Assembly: GCA_031763025.1 (NCBI GenBank)
Contig: JASSKH010000029.1
Location: 6,780,362 to 6,844,361, forward strand
Direction of reading: 5' to 3'
DNA length: 64,000 bases
Source of the DNA: Macrocystis pyrifera
Lineage: Eukaryota; Sar; Phaeophyceae; Laminariales; Laminariaceae
The notes beneath the pieces are model-generated. The model saw nothing but the letters and a program-made list of their open reading frames with translations, did no database searches and was not told where the DNA came from. Shown here in pieces: positions 38,023 to 50,066 of the stretch. The translations under genes were made by a program, and so were the position numbers. Within the stretch, counting starts at the first letter, position 1; each line of letters starts with the position of its first letter.

Positions 38023-38577
38023 ACAAATTTCGAACGGACGGGTAGCAGCGGGCGGCGGCAGCAGCGGCGGCGGCGGCGGAGGAGGCGGCGGCGGAGGAGG
38101 CGGCGGATGGAGGGAGGTTAGCCATCTCATCTCCCGTCCACGCACCGACGCTGGTCTCTTGTCACGTAGAAGCTTGCATTACCAGGGTATCACAGGCAGT
38201 GTCGCCGGCTCTTGCCTTTTGGTCTGCTCGTATTAATACTTCGGTTGCTGATACCGCTGTTATATACAACTAACTCTGTCCGAAAAAATTAATGAACGTT
38301 TCTATCAAACATTTTTTAACACGAAAATGATCGCTACGTTCAGCGACAGACTGGCACGTACTACGTCCCTCTTTCGCGAAGCGTATTAATTCCGACCCGC
38401 CCCCGGCCAACAAAAAGAAAACAACCCAACCAACCCAACCCAACCAGTTCCTCTTTTCCTACTCTTCCCAAAAACAAAAAAAAAACAAAAAAACAATGAA
38501 TTGATTCACCTTGTTGATAGTCGCCGACCAAAACAAAACACGAGCTGAACTACTGTAACGCTCATCCCTGCGGCACT

Positions 38578-39351
38578 AAGAACAACCCTGCGGCACTTTA
38601 CTACGGGGGTCCATAGTTAATAGGACCTATGGTATAGACAAAAACCTATATATTTACCTATTTTTACTAACAATATCTGGTCCTATTTACTATGGTCCCC
38701 CGTAATAGTGTGAGAACACCCAGCGGCACATACCGGCAATAAAACATGCCGTGCGTATCGAGTACTTCCTCGGTGCACGTTCTTCTTTTCGCATCCCGTG
38801 CGTTGGCTTTCGGCGGCGGCGGGGGGAAAAAATTTATTGCACGTGCGTGCAAGGCCGTTCAGATAGATGCCGCGCAAAATCGACGAGGTTTCATGCACAG
38901 GAGGAGTTGTTGTAGGTATGACTGTGGCCTACACGGTACAGAATGGGATAAGGGTGCCAGGTGGGCCTCCGGCGGCTCCTGCGGGGGGCTGAATGTATTA
39001 TTTCTGCACCATTAAGTGGGAACCGAAGGGTGCCAAATGGGACGGGCCCACTGCTGCCGAATGGGACGGGCCCACTGCGGGGGGAAAACACCAAACGGGA
39101 ACAGGGTGCCAGGGGGCAAAAACAAAAACAGTAATAGGGCAAAATATTACTAGCCTTGAGCGCACTATGTATAGCGGCAAGAGGCACCAACTACTCCGCA
39201 CACTAACCACACGCTGGCAAAAAATCTTTCGTCTGCGCCAAGGCGGCTCCACAGGCACTGCCGTAGGTGTAGCGGGCGAGCGGCACTACTAGACCGGCAA
39301 TATAGAGGGAGACCGGCACTACTACTCTAGACCGGCACTATCGTGCCTGTA
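38578..39351. repeat. CCGGCA-family repeat (mirror of 34558-35330)
   Basis: Reverse complement of the arm 1 copy with the same nested MITE; boundaries approximate. Confidence 0.45.
38600..38706. mobile_element. Palindromic TA-type MITE (mirror of copy 8)
   Basis: TACGGGGGTCCATAGTTAAT at the left and TTTACTATGGTCCCCCGTAA at the right; reverse complement of 35206-35312. Confidence 0.9.
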
Positions 39352-39801
39352 CCGCCATCGCACCACGGGTGACACAAAATCGTCCTTTTAACAACATAGC
39401 GTAAGCTGTTTCTAAAATTTTGTTGTTTGGGTCAGGTATATAAATTAAAAAAAAAAAAGTTGAAAAAAAAAAGTTGAAAAAAAAAACCCATCTTGGTTGG
39501 GGAATAGTTTAACTAACAAATGTATACTTGTGTCAGCTAATACATCAGCTGCGAGATCGAGGGTCTCGTCAACACTCTTCTTTTTCTTGCTTCCTACTAT
39601 TAATAGTATGCATGATTACGTATTTCGATCGCACGTACTATTTAAGGGTTTTGTATCACCTCATCAAGTACAAACCTGGTTCACATAGAGAGATCCTCAA
39701 GTGCGGAGCCCCCTCCCCCCCCGAAAACAAAATTCACCATGGAAACCCCTACCGCAGATAGACAGCATGCGTCAAATCATCAACAACAGCAAAAAGCTCA
39801 C

Positions 39802-39921
39802 CATGGATGAGTCCTCCCGCCTCTCCATCGTGGCCGCGGCGGCCATCTTCGCCTCCAGTAGCGGAAGGTCCCGCCTGCCGTACAGTCTCATCGACCCCTG
39901 AGGCCGCACGGTAACCCGCAT
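39802..39921 (-). CDS. VPS13: VPS13-like protein, exon 12 (arm 2)
   Basis: Mirror of 33988-34107; 120 nt, same frame (MRVTVRPQG...EDSSM). Confidence 0.88.
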
Positions 39922-40128
39922 CTGCAAATAGTCGGGTGGGTGCTGCGAGCGACAAGCATAAAAGCGCGCGGGAGGAGGAGGAGCAAAATATGGGGAGGAG
40001 GGGAGGGAGGGGGGGGGCAGGAAGAGGAAAAAATGGGGTTGGGTAGGGAGCAGGAAGAAGAAATGGGGGGGGGGGGGGGGGGAGGAACCAGGAGGAGATA
40101 GAAATGAGGGGGGGGGGGGGGGGGGGGG

Positions 40129-40423
40129 GTACTCATTATCATGCATGGCCGTAGTCGTGTATGAGCATAGACCCTCGCATCCCTACAATGCCGGGACGGA
40201 ACACGTCAAGTTTTCACCGACCAGGCAGACATTGCTTGCACCAAGCGCGAAGCGCCGTGAGGTGTTGGGCGAGTCGCATGAAGGCTGAGCTGCATCCTAC
40301 TGAGAACCGCTATTGAGGCGGATTTTCTTGCATACGGATGACAGCGTCAATGAACTGATTCATTTTCGGGTGTGGCCTCTTCCAGAGACAGCAAGGGGTT
40401 TGCTATGTAACTGCCTCGTGGGT
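40129..40423 (-). mobile_element. SINE-like poly(C) retroposon (mirror of 33489)
   Basis: Reverse complement of the long arm 1 copy, ending at a G run (C tail on its own strand) at 40110-40129. Confidence 0.77.
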
Positions 40424-40763
40424 GCCTTACCGTAGACACACTACATGAAATCGATCCCTTTGTGAGGAGGTAAGGTTCTGCTCGCACAAAAATGATCTAA
40501 CTCGATCGCCAGCCGTGGTAACCGCCGAAAAAAAATAAAATAAAAACAAGCGGTACCCTAGTTGTCTAGCTTACGCAATGAGAGGCGTGTTTTACGACGC
40601 GTGTTTTACGGCGTCGTCGCCAACCAATACCAACTCAACCTATATATATATACCAAGTATATGATATAGGGAGTTGTGGGGGGAGGGCAGGAGGAGGGGG
40701 AAACGGGTGGGGGGCGATACGGAAGGCCAAGGAAAAAAAGAGAAATGGGGAGGGGGGGGGGGG

Positions 40764-40918
40764 TGTACTCGATAGGAGAGAAGTACTCGATCTCATGCAT
40801 GGCCGTAGTCGTATGACCATAGACCCTCGCATCCCTACAATGCCGGGACGGAGCATGTCGGGTTTTCACCGACCAGGCAGACATTGCTTGCACCAAGCGC
40901 GAAGCGCCGTGAGGTGTC
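40764..40918 (-). mobile_element. SINE-like poly(C) retroposon (mirror of 32984)
   Basis: Reverse complement of the arm 1 copy, with the GAGTAC end duplicated and a G-rich tract at the 3' side. Confidence 0.75.
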
Positions 40919-40951
40919 CAGAGGGAGGAGGAAACGGAGGGGGGAGGGGGG

Positions 40952-40996
40952 TGTACTCGATATAATGCATGGCCGTAGTCGTATGACCATAGACCC
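40952..40996 (-). mobile_element. Solo 3' end of the SINE-like retroposon (mirror of 32905)
   Basis: Last about 45 bp only, with G-rich tracts on both sides. Confidence 0.7.
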
Positions 40997-41093
40997 AGCG
41001 GGCGGGGGGGGGGGGGGGGCAGCAGGAAAGAAGGGAGGGGGGGCAAAGGGGGGAGGCGGTGGTCGATTGAGAGTGACGCAAAGCCAATGCTAA

Positions 41094-41612
41094 CGCCAGA
41101 GCTTGACTCCGAGGTAACTCTGAGCTGACTCCGACTTATCTCCGAGGTAACTGCTGCGGTAATTCCGAGCTGCTTCCGAGGAAATTCAGAGATACTTCCG
41201 ACTAGGCAACTCCGAGCTAGTCCGAAGTTACTGAGCTAACTCAAGGTCATACCAGGCAAAACCCAAGCCAACTCCCGAGGTGACCCCGAGTCAGCTTCAA
41301 GCCAACACCGAAATACCCCGAGCCAACTCTCAGGAAACTACCGAGCCAACTCCGAGGCAACTCCAAGTTAACTCCAAGCCAACTCCAAGCTTACCAAAGG
41401 TAATTCTGTGATGGCTCTAAACCACCTCAGAGGTAACTCCGAGGAAACACTCTGTAACAACTCCAAAACCACCTCCGAGGTAAGGACTCCGAGGTAACAT
41501 TCCGTAATAACTCCAAAACCACCTCCGAGGTAACTCCGAGTCAACCCAAGCAGACTCCGAGCCAATCCCGAGGTAACTCCGAGGTAACTTCGAGGTAACC
41601 CGAGGGAGCGCA
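41094..41612 (-). repeat. CTCGGAGTTAC minisatellite (mirror)
   Basis: Reverse complement of 32292-32815: TAACTCCGAGGTAACTCCGA and diverged units in intron 11 of arm 2. Confidence 0.88.
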
Positions 41613-41615
41613 CAC

Positions 41616-41854
41616 CTTCTCCTCGACGTCCTGCTCGACCACCCTCGCGAGGTCCTCTAGGGCCACATCCCCCTCCTCCTGCACCTCCCCCCCCTCCTTA
41701 TCACCACCCGAGAACAGCCTGCTCCACCACCCGCCTCCCCCTCTTCGCTCTTCGCACCGCCTTCCTTCTTACTCTCCGAACCGTCACCAGTGCCGCCGCC
41801 GCTATCTTCCTCCTCCTTTTCTTTCGATCTCTCCTTTTCGTGCTTTCGCTTGCG
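41616..41854 (-). CDS. VPS13: VPS13-like protein, exon 11 (arm 2, frameshifted)
   Basis: Mirror of 32052-32291 but 239 nt instead of 240. A G run before the Trp-rich patch has five G (arm 1 six), so the frame is lost before GWWSRLF. Confidence 0.9.
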
Positions 41855-41932
41855 CTGAGTATTTGTCGAAGGGACGGGGGGGGGGGGGTATCGAATGGGG
41901 TTGGATTAATGGGAGGGTAGGGGGCGGGGGGG

Positions 41933-42170
41933 GGTACTGTGTGCTCAAGTCATGCGTGGCCGTAGCCATACGACCATAGGCCGTAGGGTGGGGGGGGGGG
42001 TAGGAGGGGGGTACTCGAAGTCATGCATGGCCGTAGTCGTATAATCATGGTTAGGGGGGGGTGGGGTGTACAGGGGATAGGGTGGGGTTGGGTGGGGTAT
42101 ATAGAGGAGTTTGGGGCATCGGGGGGGGGGGGGGACTCAGTATCATGCACGGCCGTAGTCGTATGGAGAG
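41933..42170 (-). mobile_element. Array of truncated SINE-like 3' ends (mirror)
   Basis: Reverse complement of 31741-32030. Three CATGCATGGCCGTAG-type 3' ends separated by G-rich tracts. Confidence 0.7.
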
Positions 42171-42785
42171 GGAGGGAGGGGGAATAGGGCGATGTTCGGA
42201 ACGAGCACTCGAGATTCTACAAGTATTATCGCTGTTGCTTGGCGGGTGGGGGGGGTGATCGCAGACAGGTGCGGGAGGCGGCAACGGGCGTGGCATTGGA
42301 TGCGCGCACGGTAATAAAACAAATCAGCTTGCAAAAAAAAAAGTAGAACTGTAAAAAACAATTGGCATGAGACTTTCCAAGCGACACCCTGTCCACGGTG
42401 CAGTCGACGCCTTGTTGAGCACGGCGAGCGGGCACCAAAGCGGGTGCCGTCGCTCCTTCCAGTCTGCCGGTCGTTCTCCTCCGGTCATCATCAAACAACA
42501 TAAATACACACCAAACGACCCGTGCACCAGCGCATACTAAAGAGGAACCACAACAATAATAAATGAAAAAATAACAGAAGAAGCCAGGACTCGGGGGAAC
42601 AGCCAAGAAGAAAGAAAAAGGCCATAGACGACCTCCAAAGCGACTATAGACGAACAAACGAGCAAGCAAGCCAATGAAGCCAACCAACCAACCAACCAAT
42701 CAACCAACCAACCAACCAACCAACTAACCAACCGACGAACGAATCAGCCACAAAAAAACAAAACAACAAAAAAAGCCACGCTTAC

Positions 42786-42970
42786 CTCCTCCCGAACCAT
42801 ACCCTGAACATGAGGATGGACTGCACCGGCAATTCCTCCTCCAGCTCGTCGAATCTCCGACGCTCCTCCGGGCTAAGGGGTGTCATCCGCTTCCTCGATG
42901 CAGGCCCGAGAGCGCCCGCCGCCTCTAGCTTGTCGAATAGGGGCATGTACTCTTTCCTCAAGGCTAATAC
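42786..42970 (-). CDS. VPS13: VPS13-like protein, exon 10 (arm 2, frameshifted)
   Basis: Mirror of 30942-31127 but 185 nt. One G is missing in the codons for FRGM near the 3' end, so the frame breaks just before the donor. Confidence 0.92.
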
Positions 42971-43355
42971 CTAAGGTGTTGATCGTGTTGGTGGCGGTAG
43001 GGGGGGGGGGGGGGGGGGGGGGGGGGCATTGGTCATGGTGATGGTGATATTGGTGGCGATAGGGTGGTGGTGGTGGTGGATGATTTTGCGGGAGGGAGGG
43101 AGAAAGAGAGGGCGGGGGGGGGGAGGGCGGGGAGAAGCAATGCATCGATCAACCGATCAATCGATTGCGTACGCATCTCTTCATCTACCCATCCAATAAA
43201 CGCGTTGTCGTCATCCATCCGTCCAATCCACGAACCCGCTCCCTTCTCCTTACTTCTCTCTGCCGTCCCTTCCTACTTTACTTCCTGTCTTCCTTTTTCC
43301 TCCCTGCCTCCCTCCTTCCCTAGATAAATCAACCCCTTCACCTCACCTCAGTTAC

Positions 43356-43401
43356 CTTCGCCCAACCGCGAGGCTTTCCCGTTACACAGATGTACGCATA
43401 C
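43356..43401 (-). CDS. VPS13: VPS13-like protein, exon 9 (arm 2)
   Basis: Mirror of 30507-30552, 46 nt, unchanged. Confidence 0.9.
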
Positions 43402-43432
43402 CTGACATCAAAAACAACGTGCGGAGGGAGAA

Positions 43433-43475
<43 letters not shown>

Positions 43476-43477
<2 letters not shown>

Positions 43478-43727
43478 TTATACTCATTCTCATGCATGCC
43501 CCTTGTCGTATGACCATAGACCTTCGCATCCCTACAATGCCGGGGCGAAGCACGTCGGGCTTTCACCGACCAGGCAGGCATTGCTTGCACCAAGCGCCAA
43601 GCGCCGTGACGTGTTCGGCGAGTCGCATGAAGGGTGAGCTGCCTCCTACTAACAAGAACCGCCTGTGAGCGGACTTGCCCATGGACGACAGCTTCAATTG
43701 AGTTAATATACTTTCCGATGTGGCCAC
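43476..43727 (-). mobile_element. SINE-like poly(C) retroposon (mirror of 30190)
   Basis: Reverse complement of the intron 8 copy. The adjoining G run (43434-43475) is longer than expected from arm 1, with TTTTA between run and element. Confidence 0.75.
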
Positions 43728-43755
43728 TTAGAGAGACGGGGGTGGGGAGGGGGGG

Positions 43756-43930
43756 GTACTCAATGCTATGTTATGAATGGCCGCAGTCATAAGGCGATAG
43801 ACGCTCGCATCCCTACATTGCCGAAACAGAGCACGTCGGGGTTTCAACGACCAGGCAGATATTGCTCGCACCAAGCGCCAAGCACCGAGAGGTTTTCGGC
43901 GAGTGGCATGAAGGATGAGCTGTATCCTTC
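43756..43930 (-). mobile_element. SINE-like poly(C) retroposon (mirror of 29993)
   Basis: Reverse complement of the second intron 8 copy. Confidence 0.72.
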
Positions 43931-44337
43931 TGGGGGGGGTGGACGTGAGAGGAGAGGAGAGGAGATGAAAGGAGAGGAGAGGAGGCGAGGGCAGCAAAAA
44001 ACCAACGAAAGCTCGATAACATTGAACGACAGAAAACTGAACGGAGTACTCAACGGGAATCTGAACGGGAACAAAAAGAACGGGACACCCGAAGAAATCA
44101 CCCACATGAAAAGAGACGAGCAGCGAGACTCCTGGCGAAAATCCGCCTGAAAAAAACGAACGGAAATTCGACCACTACTACTACTTCTACCACCACCACC
44201 ACCACCCTCACAAAAAAATACTACCGCTACTGCTGCTGCTAGTGCTGCTGATACTACCACCACTACTGCAAAAAAACAAAACCTTGTTTTCTCGAAATAG
44301 ATAATATTTATGTAAAAGTAATTAAACTAAAAAACTA

Positions 44338-44359
44338 CCTACTACTACTACTACTACTC

Positions 44360-44420
<61 letters not shown>
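44338..44420 (-). repeat. (CTA)n microsatellite (mirror)
   Basis: Reverse complement of the (TAG)n tract at 29497-29578, next to the exon 8 donor. Confidence 0.92.
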
Positions 44421-44430
44421 CGTGCCGCAC

Positions 44431-44579
44431 CTCCACCAAGCCTTCGGGTCTTCCATGGGCCTAGCCTTGGGGCGGTAGGGGAAGAAGGTCTGCCAGTTCG
44501 CGAGTGCCGCTATGGAGTCCTTGAGGGTCAGGGCCTGCTCGTACTGCTCCGCGTGCAAGTCCATGCGGACGTCGTCCAC
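44431..44579 (-). CDS. VPS13: VPS13-like protein, exon 8 (arm 2)
   Basis: Mirror of 29338-29486, 149 nt, unchanged. Confidence 0.95.
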
Positions 44580-44874
44580 CTTGACACACAGCGCAACGAA
44601 AAACGAAACAACTTCACGAAGGTAAACAAGAATACAGGCAAGTGCAAACCCCCATAGTACACGAAAAACCAGATAAATAACAGGAACAAGACTAAGCATC
44701 AAAAACAAGAGAAATAACAAGACTAAGCATAAAAAACAAGCGAAAGAACAAGGACAAGAATCAACAAGAGAAAGAACCCAAACAGGGATGAAAAACAAGA
44801 CTGTTAACAAGAACAAACACAAGCACATGCAACGAAGGCCCCCCCCCCCCCCCGTCTCCCCCCCCCTCCCGCCC

Positions 44875-44912
44875 CTATAGTCATACGACTACGGCCATTG
44901 ATAATGAGTACC
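44875..44912 (+). mobile_element. Solo 3' end of the SINE-like retroposon (mirror of 29003)
   Basis: CTATAGTCATACGACTACGG then CCATTGATAATGAGTAC between C-rich tracts. Confidence 0.65.
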
Positions 44913-45249
44913 CGCCCCCCTCCCGCCCCCTGGGAAAATTTCCTGAAACAACCAACCAAGGCAAAAACAAGCAAACTCAGACAAACCTAACCAAAGCCGA
45001 GCCAGTCAAACCATAGCAAAAAAAAAATTGACGCACGACACGTATGTTAAAAGGGCAAGCGTGGTGAGCTTACCCTTTTACTTTTACCAAATCGATCCGC
45101 CGCCGGAGGATGATAATTGAAAAACAAACAAACAAGCAAGCAAACAAACGAACGAACGAGCAAAACAAAACAAGACAAGCCAATCTTAAAACCACAAAAA
45201 CGAAAACAAAAACAAAAACTAAAAAAAAAGAGAGCCTGCAAAGACGCAC

Positions 45250-45455
45250 CTCAAAGGAGGCTTCCACCACCGGCCCTCCGTGTCTCCGGGGTCATCGCTA
45301 TGGATCACCCTGAGCACTGCCCCGTCGGCCGGATGACGTGTCCCAATTCCAGCCCGCCGCCGTTATCATCCCCGACTTCCCGGGGCGAAGCTGCCTGCTC
45401 CGCTACAAACCCGCGAAGCGCGGCGCTCCTGATCTCTGCAGGGAGCTGCTCGAAC
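45250..45455 (-). CDS. VPS13: VPS13-like protein, exon 7 (arm 2, frame breaks)
   Basis: Mirror of 28457-28663 but 206 nt. It shares the missing base after RPTGQ with arm 1 and lacks one more G (ACGGAGGGCCGG against ACGGAGGGGCCGG), so it has two breaks. Confidence 0.8.
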
Positions 45456-45780
45456 CTTTCCCACCCAATATGTTTCGTCAAGTTATTTGTCGAATTTTGG
45501 TCGATTTTTTATCGATTTGTTGTTGTTTTCGTTGTTATTATTATGTGTGTGTGTTTTTGTTTTTTTTTCGGGTTTTTTTTTTCAGTTTTTTTTTTTTTCG
45601 TTTTCAATTTGTTTTTGGTTTTGTGTTCGTGGTTAGGTTTGTAAGCAAAAACACGCCGGCGGTACGCAGCAGAGCAAGGGAAAGAAGGAAAGAGTTCGTC
45701 AAAAACATCAAAAAAAACACACACCCAGATAAAAGGCAATATAATAGGCGTTTTTTTTTTGGGGGGGGAGGGGGCGGCGG

Positions 45781-45840
45781 CGTACCCATTTGTTGCTTGC
45801 CTTGGTCATTTTACCATCGACCACGCATCCCTTTCGAGAC
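45781..45840 (-). mobile_element. Solo LINE 3' end (mirror of 28074)
   Basis: CGTACCCATTTGTTGCTTGC at its 3' side and GCATCCCTTTCGAGAC at its 5' side, with G runs on both sides. Confidence 0.8.
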
Positions 45841-45994
45841 GGAGGGAGGGGGGGGGGGGGGGGGGGGGGGGGGGATCGACCAATAATATATCTACCGAGG
45901 TTCGAAACTCGATTCGCCGTCAAGAATACGAGCTGAGCGCGTCGTGATGGTGGGCCACAAACGCCAACGTTAGCACCATCACCTGGAAACCCAC

Positions 45995-46378
45995 TGAAAA
46001 ACCCGTGAGATGAGACGACACACCGCATAACACACTGGGTGATAACACAACACATACCTTGGTATATAACTCGTGCGATAAAATAACGCACCGTGTAATT
46101 GTGCCGATACGACACACCCATGTAACCCGTGTGCGGCAACACAACACACTGGGTGAAAAGACGACACACACACCTTAGTACACAACGCGTGCGAAAAGTC
46201 AACACACCGTGTATAACCGGTGTGGTAAGATAGCACACCCCTTGGTGTATAACACGTGTGATAAAGGGGCACACCGCACAACCCGTGCGATAGTACAACA
46301 CTACCACATGATCCGTGGGTGGGATAAGAAAATCCTACCGTGTAACCCGTGTGATGTGTGATAATACAACACACCCCA
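45995..46378 (-). repeat. CACACGGGTTA-type tandem array (mirror)
   Basis: Reverse complement of 27540-27920. Confidence 0.8.
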
Positions 46379-46937
46379 CCCCCCGAACAAAAATTCGAAA
46401 ATATTTCTTCTCTGGGAACGACGCGACGCGTATATTATGGAAATGCCTCAGCGAAACACTTCCACAGAGCGGCCATTTTCAGTTGCACACGTGTGCTCCC
46501 CTAGTTTCGGGAGAAAATCTGCTCCGAGCTTTAGCGGTTTTTTTTTTTTACCAATCCACCGTGGATTAAAACAAAATAAAATAAAAAAATTGAAAAAAAA
46601 AGACCCGTGTTCCAGCGGGGGGGGGGGGGGGGGGGGGGCGGGTTCTCGCGTATTCTGCGGTAGTACGAATCAGAACCAAATAGGGTTTGTTATAGTAGAG
46701 AGGGATGTATGTTTTTTTGTGTCCATCGTGGGTTCTGCTCACAACATTAGGCCCCCCGCAATACACTTGGTAGCAACATGAGCGCCATGCAAGGTGACGG
46801 CGGCGAGTATATAGCTAGTAGGCGGAATTCCATTCGACGCGAGTAGACGAAGGGAGAAGAAAGGGCTGACGTATTCTAGAAATAAATATCCAAGGCAAGA
46901 AGCGTGCGAGGTAGTGGGGGGGGAGGAAGGGGGGGGG

Positions 46938-47089
46938 GTGTACTCGATAGGAGAGACGTACTCGATCTCATGCACGGCCGCAGTCGTATGACCATAGACC
47001 CCCGCATCCCTAGCACGTCGGGTTTTCACCGACCAGGCAGACATTTCTTGCACCAAGCGCGAAGCGAAACGCGAGGTGTTTGGCGAGTG
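46938..47089 (-). mobile_element. SINE-like poly(C) retroposon with target duplication (mirror)
   Basis: Reverse complement of 26830-26977. The GTGCGAGGTAGT duplicate with G tract is present on both sides here too (46905 and 47087). Confidence 0.78.
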
Positions 47090-47096
47090 CGAGGTA

Positions 47097-47133
<37 letters not shown>

Positions 47134-47597
47134 GATACGAGCCTGATGTGTACGTGGCCTAGGAAGAGCTAACGTCCTCTCGAAATAATTATCCAAGGAA
47201 CAAACCGTTGAAGGTAGTGGGGGAGGAAGGATAAGAGCCTGATATGTACGTGACCCAGGGTCTGGGTCACAACTGTCAATAGAGTCGGGAGCAGGGAAGA
47301 AGGGCGGAGAGGAAAACAACTGGGACGGAGAAAAAATGACCAACTAACTGCCGTAGCTAATTACGTCTGGCCAGGTTTGCCATGGTATGGAGCATGTTTC
47401 CGTCGTTACGTGTGCGTGCTCGTTGCTTGAGAGATACAAGAAAAGCTTTGGTCAAATCCCAGGTCACGATAGGAGGGCATTGCTTCAAAAAGACTCTGCG
47501 CGTCGACAAATCCTCGCCCTGAACCCTGTTGTCCCATCTAAGTAACGCCTCCCGAGTAATACGAATACGTTCTCACTAAACAAAATCTACTGCAGGA

Positions 47598-47703
47598 ATT
47601 ACAGGGGTCCATAGTTAACGGGACCAAATTTTGTTAGTAAAAATAGGCATATATGTAGGTTTTTATGTACTCCATAGGTCCTGTTAACTATGGACCCCGT
47701 AAT
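47598..47703. mobile_element. Palindromic TA-type MITE (mirror of copy 7)
   Basis: TTACAGGGGTCCATAGTTAA and GTTAACTATGGACCCCGTAA ends. Confidence 0.86.
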
Positions 47704-48114
47704 AGTTGCCGGCTTTCCAAGGCAATACCATACCAATCTGTCCCATAATATAATAAACGGTGTTACACTAATTGTTAAACCACACGGTGATTATATTTCG
47801 GTACATATGGTACAGTTCAGCATTCTTGGGGCAATAATTAATGAAAATTGAACGCCGAACATCAAACATTAAAACATCAGAAAATATTCAAAACATGCAA
47901 CAACGAACAATCAGCACTCAACACTCTAACCCCGGCCGCCGAAACCTATTTTCGCGTGCGCATCGCCCACGACCTTCCTGTCTTGTCTGCTGGTTTTTGT
48001 TTGGCTGTCTGCCTTTGCTGATTGGCTGACCGTTCAACCATCTATCTAGCCGATGCCGCTAAGTTTGCAGTCCCCGACCAACCAAAAGACGGCACGGGGC
48101 GCACGGCTCATCAC

Positions 48115-48176
48115 CTGGTTTTGTCGTCGATGCGCCAGTAGACTGAGAACCCATCCACACGAGCCATTTTGTGCAC
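48115..48176 (-). CDS. VPS13: VPS13-like protein, exon 6 (arm 2)
   Basis: Mirror of 25751-25812, 62 nt, unchanged. The C run next to the acceptor is longer here (about 20) than the G run in arm 1. Confidence 0.9.
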
Positions 48177-48189
48177 CTGCCCCCCCCCC

Positions 48190-48362
48190 CCCCCCCCCCA
48201 CCCCGCCGCCGCCGCCGCCGCCGCCGCCGAACGCGCACGACCACCAGCAATGGCAGCACCAGCATCAGCAGCAAGCATCATCACCACGACCAGCAGCCAG
48301 CACCACCAGCCAGCAGACACGACCACAGCAGCGGCGGCGGCAGAAGCAGTCGCAACAGCAGT

Positions 48363-48393
<31 letters not shown>

Positions 48394-48512
48394 CGACCAG
48401 TGCGCAGCAGCAGCACCAGCAGAAACAGCAGCAGTGGTGGTAGTGCCAATGGCAGCAGGAGCAGCAGTACCGGCAGCAGCAGTACAAGTGGCAGCAGCAT
48501 TAGCAGTAGCAG
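48190..48512 (-). repeat. CAG-rich triplet tract (mirror)
   Basis: Reverse complement of 25410-25735, with fewer (CCG) units near exon 6. Confidence 0.88.
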
Positions 48513-48775
48513 GAGGATAATGGGCGAGAGCGGAAGCAGCCCATGCGGACGGAGCAGTAGAAACAAGAATCAACGGGCGTGGCATTACGGCAAGCCGCCA
48601 TCACAAAAAAAAAAAAACACACACACACACATATACACCAACAACGGACATACAAAAAGAAAAAAAAAACATCAATAAAACGCCACAATAAACTCGGGCG
48701 GCCGCTGCTGTGAAGTCTTTCCAGAAACCACCGAACGTCGCAAACTGCTGTCACAAAATTGCTATCACCTAGCAC

Positions 48776-49517
48776 CTACGCACCTCAACCCCTGTTAGGA
48801 GTGCAGTCCCGCTAGGAGGACAAACCAGTCAAATTCCAAGTAATTTGTCCCCAAAATGGGACTGCAGTCCTAAAAGGGTCAAAACACAAGCAACCAGGCA
48901 ACTAAGCAACTAAGCACCCCGGCACTTCCTGCAAGCACCTCAGCACTTGAAGCCCCAAGAACACCAGCGATGTAAGGACCAAAGCATATAAAAGACCAAA
49001 GCACCTATAACCATCGAAGCATCACAGCACGTAAAGCACCGAATACACCCAAGCACCTTACCTCTTCAGCACTTCAGCACCAAAGACCAGCGCCTGAAAC
49101 GAAACTCTCAGCACCTAAGAATCTGAGACTCCAAGCACTCGAGGACATAAGCATCTAGGCTAAGAACATACGAACTGCAGCACCTAAGCACCTGAAAACC
49201 TAAACATCTAAGAAAATCTGCATCTGAGCGTCTAAGCACATACAGTAGAAACCAAGAACCTAACACCCAAGCATATACCTATTAATAGTAGGCGCCTAAG
49301 ATAAGAATATAAGAACTGCAGCATCTGAGCACCGAAAAACCTACGCACCCGATCCCCTCAGCACCTAAGATCCCCTAGATCCCAAGCCTCCAAGCATCTA
49401 AGAACCTAAGCGCCTCAGCACCTAGCATCCAAACACCTAAGCATCTTAGGCACCCAATCACCCCATCACCCAAGGACCCAAGCACCCCAGCACCTAAGCA
49501 CATGATCACCCAAGCAC
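48776..49517 (-). repeat. GCACCTAAGCACC-type minisatellite (mirror)
   Basis: Reverse complement of 24410-25150. Confidence 0.88.
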
Positions 49518-49808
49518 CTTACACTCGTCCACCAATTCCTCGTCCTGAGGCTGTTGATGTTCTTGTTGTCCCTCCTCCCACTGCGTCGCCCCCCAAATCA
49601 ACGCCCCGATCGAAAACAGGACGACTCGGAGGACTCTAGCACAGAAGGTCTGGACTGCGAAAAGAGTCTACGAGGAATGCCCGGCGTCAGGCGACAGGAG
49701 GTCAGGCAAAATTCTTCCTTCTTTCTCTCCTGATCCCGCGAAGCACTCTCTCTCTCTCTCTGAACAAAAAATGTGAAACATAAACTCTGTCCCAAAACGC
49801 GAGGAATT

Positions 49809-50066
49809 TTTTACATCTGAGACAGATCATGATCTATCTACAGATATATCATCTAGTTCCTCAACTTTTGTTGCGAGAGGTTGAACGTTGAGGATCTGCA
49901 TAGTACAGATCCAACCCGGGGACCACATGCTACCGCTGTAGATCTTGTACTGAAGATTGTACGTCTCCCACCCGGCAACATGAGCTGTATCATACAAATC
50001 AGGGGTGTATGTATTTGCCCTGAATGATCTAGATCATCTAGTGATCTGTAGATGATATGTAGATGA
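49809..50066. mobile_element. 270-bp element copy 3 (mirror)
   Basis: Reverse complement of 23862-24118. Confidence 0.7.

Noticed and set aside
46000-46380. CRISPR array (regularly recurring units)
   Set aside because: Unit lengths and sequences vary, there are no unique spacers of constant size and no cas genes, and the DNA is eukaryotic.
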